NCBI GenBank assembly: GCA_021777685.1
Contig: JAJYDH010000221.1
Location: 1 to 9,677, forward strand
Length of the DNA stretch: 9,677 bases
Source: Planctomycetota bacterium
GTDB taxonomy: Bacteria; Planctomycetota; Planctomycetia; Isosphaerales; Isosphaeraceae
Direction of reading: 5' to 3'
Part shown: piece by piece, positions 6,240 to 9,677 of the stretch
Numbering within the stretch: position 1 is the stretch's first letter
How the letters are laid out: every line of letters starts with the position of its first letter
Program-made: the position numbers and the translations under genes
The notes under the pieces: generated by a model
Database searches by the model: none
The model's input: the letters and a program-made list of their open reading frames with translations, nothing else
Told to the model about the DNA's origin: nothing

Positions 6240-7226
6240 TCACGCCACCCGCGTCAGGCCGATCTCGGGCCGGGGCCAGGTGAAGTAGTCGTTGCTCTGG
6301 TCGGGATGGCGGCGGACCTGGTCGGCGACGGCGTCCAAACCCCTCTGGACGTAGACGGTGGCCTGGCCGTTGCGGGGGGCGTCGGCGGGGACTCGGAAGG
6401 GGGCGAGGAATTCGAGGCGGTAACGGCCACGGCCGTCGGGGCGGCAGAAGACCGGGACGACCGGGGCCCCGGTCATCGCGGCGAGGACGACCCAGGTCGT
6501 CGAGAAGAGGTAGGTCGAGCCGAGGAAGTGGGCCGGCGCGGTGTGGGCCCCCTGCCATCGGACATCGCCGGCGATCTGCAAGATCATGCCCGCGTTCAGG
6601 ATTCGCATCGCCCGGAGGATCGACCCGGCGGCCTCGGTGGGCGTCGATCGCCGGGAGATGAACAGCTTCTCCTGGCCAAGGGCCCCTTCGGACCGGAACT
6701 GGTCGGTCATGTACTGGGAAACCCGGCGAGGCCGCTCCATGAACAGCCGGAGCGGGTAATTCTCGCGGAACATCCAGTGCGACGGGTGGAGGTGGGCGCC
6801 GAAGTGGTTGCCCAGGAGGATGACCCCGCGCTTCTGGCCGCAGGCGTGGTCGAGGTGGTGGCGCCCCTCGACGTCGAACCGGCGGAGGGCCTGCTCGTCG
6901 GTCAGGCCGTCGAGGAGCCGATCGCGGCTCCGCCAGTGGACCAGGCCCGAGGCGAGCCGACGGGCCAGGTTCCGGTCGTCCAGGCCCGGGCCGAGTTCCT
7001 CGCGGGCCCGCTCGACGGCCCGGTCGTAGATCGCCCGGTTGCCGGGGACGAGCCTGTAATTGACCCAGCCCAGGCCGTCGATCACGGCGGCCGAGAGGGA
7101 TTCCGGGGCCCGTCGGAGGAGCGGCATGAGCGCGCGCAAGGCTTGCTTCTGCAGACCGGCCTTGAGTCGTCCCATGTCCTTGGCCCCCCGGCCGATCCTC
7201 GCCACATCGTCCCCGCCCGGCGGCAT
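6240..7226 (-). CDS. LpxL/HtrB-type lipid A acyltransferase family protein
   Basis: A 328-residue member of the Lip_A_acyltrans group of lysophospholipid acyltransferases, which pass an acyl chain from acyl-ACP to a lipid at the inner membrane. GVILLGNHFGAHL (134-146) is the catalytic-block region, and HFLGSTYLFSTTWVVLAAMTGAPVVPVF matches the family's 'FFG...ALLArrtGApvvPvf' region. His141 corresponds to the catalytic His of the HX4(D/E) motif, but the fifth position is Leu146 rather than Glu or Asp, an unusual loss. No obvious N-terminal membrane helix is seen; the first 40 residues are basic and amphipathic. ATG 7226 overlaps the ACP stop by one base (TGATG), which fixes the start and suggests coupled translation; Met18 is an alternative. 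Given its partners, its donor is probably the adjacent ACP. The acceptor could be lipid A, an ornithine-type lipid or another envelope lipid. Confidence 0.78.
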   Translation of the reverse strand: MPPGGDDVARIGRGAKDMGRLKAGLQKQALRALMPLLRRAPESLSAAVIDGLGWVNYRLVPGNRAIYDRAVERAREELGPGLDDRNLARRLASGLVHWRSRDRLLDGLTDEQALRRFDVEGRHHLDHACGQKRGVILLGNHFGAHLHPSHWMFRENYPLRLFMERPRRVSQYMTDQFRSEGALGQEKLFISRRSTPTEAAGSILRAMRILNAGMILQIAGDVRWQGAHTAPAHFLGSTYLFSTTWVVLAAMTGAPVVPVFCRPDGRGRYRLEFLAPFRVPADAPRNGQATVYVQRGLDAVADQVRRHPDQSNDYFTWPRPEIGLTRVA

Positions 7227-7483
7227 CAGGCCGCCGCGGCGCTCCGCCGGGAGGCCACGTAGGCCGCCAGGTCGCCCACCCGGTTCAGGTCGGGCATGTC
7301 TTCCACGTCGATCACCAGGTCGAACCGGTCCTGCACCGCGATCAGGACCGCGAAGAGGTCGAGCGAGTCGATCCGGAGGTCCTCGACCAGGCAGGTCTCG
7401 GCCGAGATCGGCACCTCCCTGGGTATCCGCCCCGCCTTGCGGACGGTCGCGCAGAGCTGGGTCATGAGGTTCGGATCGTTCAT
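7226..7483 (-). CDS. Acyl carrier protein
   Basis: An 85-residue carrier protein that holds growing acyl chains on a 4'-phosphopantetheine arm. The attachment site is Ser40 in LRIDSLDLF (36-44), the classic DSL motif, preceded by the helix 1 region and followed by helix 2 acidic residues. The predicted four-helix layout and length fit the family; the Ala-rich C-terminus is a minor addition. ATG 7483 overlaps the synthase stop in an ATGA arrangement and is preceded by AAGGGGGG five bases upstream. Its stop overlaps the acyltransferase start. It is therefore probably a dedicated ACP for these two enzymes rather than the housekeeping fatty-acid ACP, which usually sits beside fabD/fabG/fabF. The dedicated role is an inference from position. 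Confidence 0.92.
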   Translation of the reverse strand: MNDPNLMTQLCATVRKAGRIPREVPISAETCLVEDLRIDSLDLFAVLIAVQDRFDLVIDVEDMPDLNRVGDLAAYVASRRSAAAA

Positions 7484-8739
7484 CGGTCCCCCCTTGTCAG
7501 GATCAGGGCGTTGTTGGTCCCGCCGAATCCGAACGACGCGCTCATCACGGTCTCGAGGTCCGAGGGCCGGGCGTGGTCGGGCACGTAATCGAGGTCAAGC
7601 TCGGGGTCGGGCCGGTGGTTGATCGTGGGCGGGATGACCTGCTCGCGGAGCGCCCGGACGCAGACCGCCGCCTCGATCGCCGACGCCGCGCCCAGGCCGT
7701 GGCCGAGCGCCCCCTTGATCGAGCTGATCGCCAGCTTGTGGGCGTGGTCGCCGAACACGTCCTTGACCGCCCGGGTCTCGACCCGGTCGTTGACCGGCGT
7801 GCTCGTCCCGTGGGCGTTGTAGTAGTCCACTCGCTCGGGCCGGGCTCCCGATCGTTCGAGGGCCGTCGCCAGGCACTTCGCGATCTTCGACCCGTCGGGC
7901 ATCGCCATGTGGTATCCATCGGAATTCAGGGCCCATCCGGCCAGGATCGCCTGGACGGGCAGCCCGAGTTCGCGGGCCGTCGACTCGCGGGCGAGCACGA
8001 CCATGCCCGCCCCCTCGGCCATCACGAACCCGGCCCGGTCGACGCTGAAAGGGCGGCTGGCCTGGCCGGGGTCCGCCGCCGATCGGTCCTCGGGCCTCCG
8101 CCCGACCAGGGCTTTCATCGTCGCGAACCCATTGACAATCATCGGCGTAAACGCACTCTCGGCGCCACCACAGACGGCGAAATCGGCCTCACCGGACCTG
8201 AGGAACATCCCGCCCATCGCGATCGCGTGCCCGCCCGAGGCGCAAGCGTTCGCCGGCGCGACGCTCGGGCCGAACACTCCCAGGTGCTGGGCCACCTGCC
8301 CGGCCATCTGGTTGATGAGAAGGCCGGGGACCAGGTATGGGCTCGCCGAGAGGCTCTTACGCTTCGAAGACTTGATCTGTTCGGCCTCGTACAGGTCCAT
8401 CCCTCCGAAGGCCGAGCCGATCGCCACGGCCACGCGGTCGGGGTCGAACCGGCCGGCGAGCCGGTCGAGTCCGGCGTCGGCCCAGGCTTCGCGAGACGAA
8501 GCCATCGCCATGTGGATCGACCGGGCGCCCAGGCGGGAGACGGCCGGGTCCTCGGTCGACGACCCCGGCCCGAAGTCCTTGACCATCCCGGCCAGGTCGA
8601 CCAGATAGGAGTCGGCCGGGAGCGAGGCGTGTCGCCCGATCCCGGAGCGGCCGGCGATCAACCCTTCCCAGGTCGCGGCCATGTCGCGCCCCAGGCAGGT
8701 CACCGCGCCATGTCCGACGACCACGATCCGATCCGTCAT
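7480..8739 (-). CDS. 3-ketoacyl-ACP synthase, FabF-like (KAS II family)
   Basis: A 419-residue condensing enzyme that elongates an acyl chain by decarboxylative condensation with malonyl-ACP in the cytosol. The Cys-His-His triad is intact: Cys166 in NACASGGHAI, His310 in NAHGTSTPVND and His347 in KGALGHGLGAA, with the usual Lys342. GFGGTN near the C-terminus is the conserved glycine loop. Length is normal for FabF. The frame is open to 8814, but ATG 8739 is preferred: the protein then begins MTDRIVVVGHGAVTCLG, aligned with the family N-terminus, and GAGGGG lies seven bases upstream. GTG 8742 is an equal alternative. Residues 116-136 include a lysine-rich stretch (IKSSKRKS) near the usual dimer/substrate region. 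The ACP follows directly with a four-base overlap. It may work in a specialised chain-building route instead of bulk synthesis; no fabD, fabG or fabZ is seen nearby. The activating promoter is probably at 8819-8847. Confidence 0.92.
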   Translation of the reverse strand: MTDRIVVVGHGAVTCLGRDMAATWEGLIAGRSGIGRHASLPADSYLVDLAGMVKDFGPGSSTEDPAVSRLGARSIHMAMASSREAWADAGLDRLAGRFDPDRVAVAIGSAFGGMDLYEAEQIKSSKRKSLSASPYLVPGLLINQMAGQVAQHLGVFGPSVAPANACASGGHAIAMGGMFLRSGEADFAVCGGAESAFTPMIVNGFATMKALVGRRPEDRSAADPGQASRPFSVDRAGFVMAEGAGMVVLARESTARELGLPVQAILAGWALNSDGYHMAMPDGSKIAKCLATALERSGARPERVDYYNAHGTSTPVNDRVETRAVKDVFGDHAHKLAISSIKGALGHGLGAASAIEAAVCVRALREQVIPPTINHRPDPELDLDYVPDHARPSDLETVMSASFGFGGTNNALILTRGDR

Positions 8740-8818
8740 CACCGATCCCCTCGCCCCGCCCGACTCCATCCGGACCCCCGAGCCCGGCGGGGTCGGCGAC
8801 GATCGCCGCATCACCCCG

Positions 8819-8847
8819 ATTATCGCTCAAACCGGCCGGAAACTTAA
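8819..8847 (-). promoter_or_regulatory. Candidate promoter for the synthase-ACP-acyltransferase unit
   Basis: On the minus strand GATAAT (8824-8819) matches the -10 consensus at five of six positions, and TTAAGT (8847-8842) is a weak -35 at a 17-base spacing. Transcription would start near 8811 and leave a leader of about 70 bases before ATG 8739. The weak -35 suggests an activator or an alternative sigma factor. By-eye call. Confidence 0.35.
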
Positions 8848-8850
8848 GGG

Positions 8851-8871
8851 TTGTTCCCGATTTGCGGGCAA
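8851..8871. promoter_or_regulatory. Imperfect palindrome between divergent promoters
   Basis: TTG-TT-CCCG and CGGG-CAA form an imperfect palindrome with a five-base centre, just upstream of the minus-strand -35 and about 25 bases before the plus-strand -35. Its position between two divergent promoters would suit an operator, but no regulator is encoded in the window to pair with it, and it may be chance. Confidence 0.2.
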
Positions 8872-8896
8872 TGCCGCCGAGAAAGCCGGCCGGGCG

Positions 8897-8926
8897 TTGA
8901 CCGCCCGCCCGCCCTCCGGTTAGGAA
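8897..8926 (+). promoter_or_regulatory. Candidate promoter for the FAH-family gene
   Basis: TTGACC (8897-8902) matches the -35 at five of six positions. TAGGAA (8921-8926) is a poor -10 (three of six) at an 18-base spacing. The implied start near 8933 gives a leader of about 48 bases before ATG 8981. The weak -10 keeps confidence low. Confidence 0.3.
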
Positions 8927-8980
8927 TGATCCGTGCCCGGCCATCGGCCGAACTCCCTCCACCGACGGACACTTCCCACC

Positions 8981-9677
8981 ATGCGGATCGCCAAGTACGC
9001 CACCGGAGCCGGCGCCTCGACGAGGCTCGGGCTCGTCGACGGGGACCGGGTCCGGCCGATCGGGCCGGCCGATGCCCGACTCATCGACCTCCTTCACGCC
9101 GACGACCCGGCCGCGCTGGTCGCGGACTGGCTCCGAGGCGACGAGCCCGAGGTCCCGCTCGACTCGGTCCGCCTGCTCTCGCCGGTCGATCGTCAGGAAG
9201 TCTGGGGCGCCGGGGTTACTTATGAACGAAGCAAGCAAGCCCGGCAAGAGGAGTCGGAGCAAGGCGGCTCGTTCTACGACCTGGTCTACCGGGCCGAGCG
9301 CCCCGAGTTGTTCTTCAAGGCCACGCCCAGCCGGGTCGTCGGCCCCGGCGAGCCGATCCGGGCCCGCCAGGACACGAAGTGGTGCGTCCCCGAGCCCGAA
9401 TTGACCCTGGTGCTCTCGCCGAAGCTCCGGATCGTCGGCTACACGGTCGGCAACGACGTGAGCGCCCGAGACATCGAAGGGGAGAACCCCCTCTACCTGC
9501 CGCAAGCCAAGGTCTACGACGCCTGTTGCGCCCTCGGGCCGGTCGTCACCCTGGCCGAGGCCATGCCGCCGCTCGCCGGGGTCGAGATCCGCCTGGAGAT
9601 CGAACGCGCGGGGAAGATCATCGTCAAGGAGTTGACCTCGCTGGCCCGGATGGCCCGGACGCCCGGGGCGTCCGGGC
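8981..9677 (+). CDS. FAH-superfamily protein, 2-keto-3-deoxy-arabinonate dehydratase-like (5' part)
   Basis: The first 232 residues are in the window and the gene runs off the right edge with no stop. This is why it is easily missed: the open frame starting at 8981 has no end here. The protein resembles fumarylacetoacetate hydrolase-superfamily dehydratases of the 2-keto-3-deoxy-D-arabinonate type, which remove water from a keto-deoxy sugar acid in pentose breakdown. Probable divalent-metal ligands are Glu138 and Glu140 in PEPEL and Asp159 in GNDVSARD; Lys177 in LPQAKVYD is a likely catalytic lysine. VWGAGVTYERSKQARQEE (74-91) and ELFFKATPSRVVG (109-121) match this subgroup better than the maleylpyruvate or FAH types. 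Start ATG 8981 lacks a clear Shine-Dalgarno, but it is the first ATG of the frame in the right place. It is divergent from the synthase. The substrate is an inference from motifs. Confidence 0.82.
   Translation, partial: MRIAKYATGAGASTRLGLVDGDRVRPIGPADARLIDLLHADDPAALVADWLRGDEPEVPLDSVRLLSPVDRQEVWGAGVTYERSKQARQEESEQGGSFYDLVYRAERPELFFKATPSRVVGPGEPIRARQDTKWCVPEPELTLVLSPKLRIVGYTVGNDVSARDIEGENPLYLPQAKVYDACCALGPVVTLAEAMPPLAGVEIRLEIERAGKIIVKELTSLARMARTPGASG

Noticed and set aside
8740..8814. N-terminal extension of 25 residues on the ketoacyl synthase
   Set aside because: It has no family similarity, and ATG 8739 has a ribosome site and the standard family start.
7573..8847. Plus-strand open frame of 424 codons opposite the ketoacyl synthase
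   Set aside because: It mirrors the synthase gene and has no recognisable motif; the synthase triad is intact on the minus strand.
8357..9505. Minus-strand open frame of 382 codons across the divergent spacer
   Set aside because: It overlaps both the synthase and the FAH-family gene in other frames and spans the AT-richer spacer without motifs.
1..9677. CRISPR array, tRNA, rRNA or transposase
   Set aside because: I saw no regular spaced repeats, no tRNA-like cloverleaf ends and no transposase or integrase motifs on either strand.

Overview
The window reads as ordinary chromosome from a GC-rich Gram-negative bacterium, most likely a planctomycete of the Isosphaeraceae type. That placement is an inference. 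It rests on the very high GC content, the strong G/C third-position bias, the mix of good and absent Shine-Dalgarno sequences, the intergenic heptamer and 'PHPNPL'-type dispersed repeats, and the presence of LPS-transport and lipid A-type acyltransferase genes. No rRNA, tRNA, CRISPR array, transposase or phage gene was seen.

Eight genes lie on the minus strand and read from about 8739 down to 235. The ninth, at the right edge, is on the plus strand and leaves the window. In minus-strand order they are: a FabF-type 3-ketoacyl-ACP synthase (8739-7480), a stand-alone acyl carrier protein (7483-7226) and an LpxL/HtrB-type acyltransferase (7226-6240), all translationally overlapping; a membrane-anchored tyrosine/dual-specificity phosphatase (6080-4695); a fold-type I PLP aminotransferase (4459-3173); LptF (3093-1813); a 93-residue protein that aligns without gaps to the N-terminal end of the neighbouring LptG (1717-1436); and LptG (1404-235). 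On the plus strand, 8981-9677 is the 5' part of an FAH-superfamily gene resembling 2-keto-3-deoxy-arabinonate dehydratase.

Much of the block concerns envelope lipids. The synthase, ACP and acyltransferase form a compact unit that could build an acyl chain on a dedicated carrier and transfer it to a lipid acceptor. The arrangement recalls the rhizobial AcpXL/LpxXL system. LptF and LptG are the permease subunits of the LptB2FG exporter, which extracts LPS from the inner membrane. The phosphatase has six or seven membrane helices and may act on a membrane or lipid substrate, but this is not shown. The aminotransferase is probably an unrelated metabolic gene with its own promoter.

Non-coding DNA is limited. 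The left 234 bases hold two repeat-like inverted repeats. Positions 1745-1800 hold an eight-unit, 7-bp-periodic array that folds into a perfect 15-bp hairpin. A 9-bp hairpin follows the aminotransferase stop. The 241-base divergent spacer at 8740-8980 probably carries promoters for both directions. The most interesting items are the mini-LptG, the heptamer palindrome, the synthase-ACP-acyltransferase cassette whose acyltransferase lacks the usual acidic catalytic residue, and the phosphatase with an unusual P-loop. No clearly new multi-gene system could be demonstrated.
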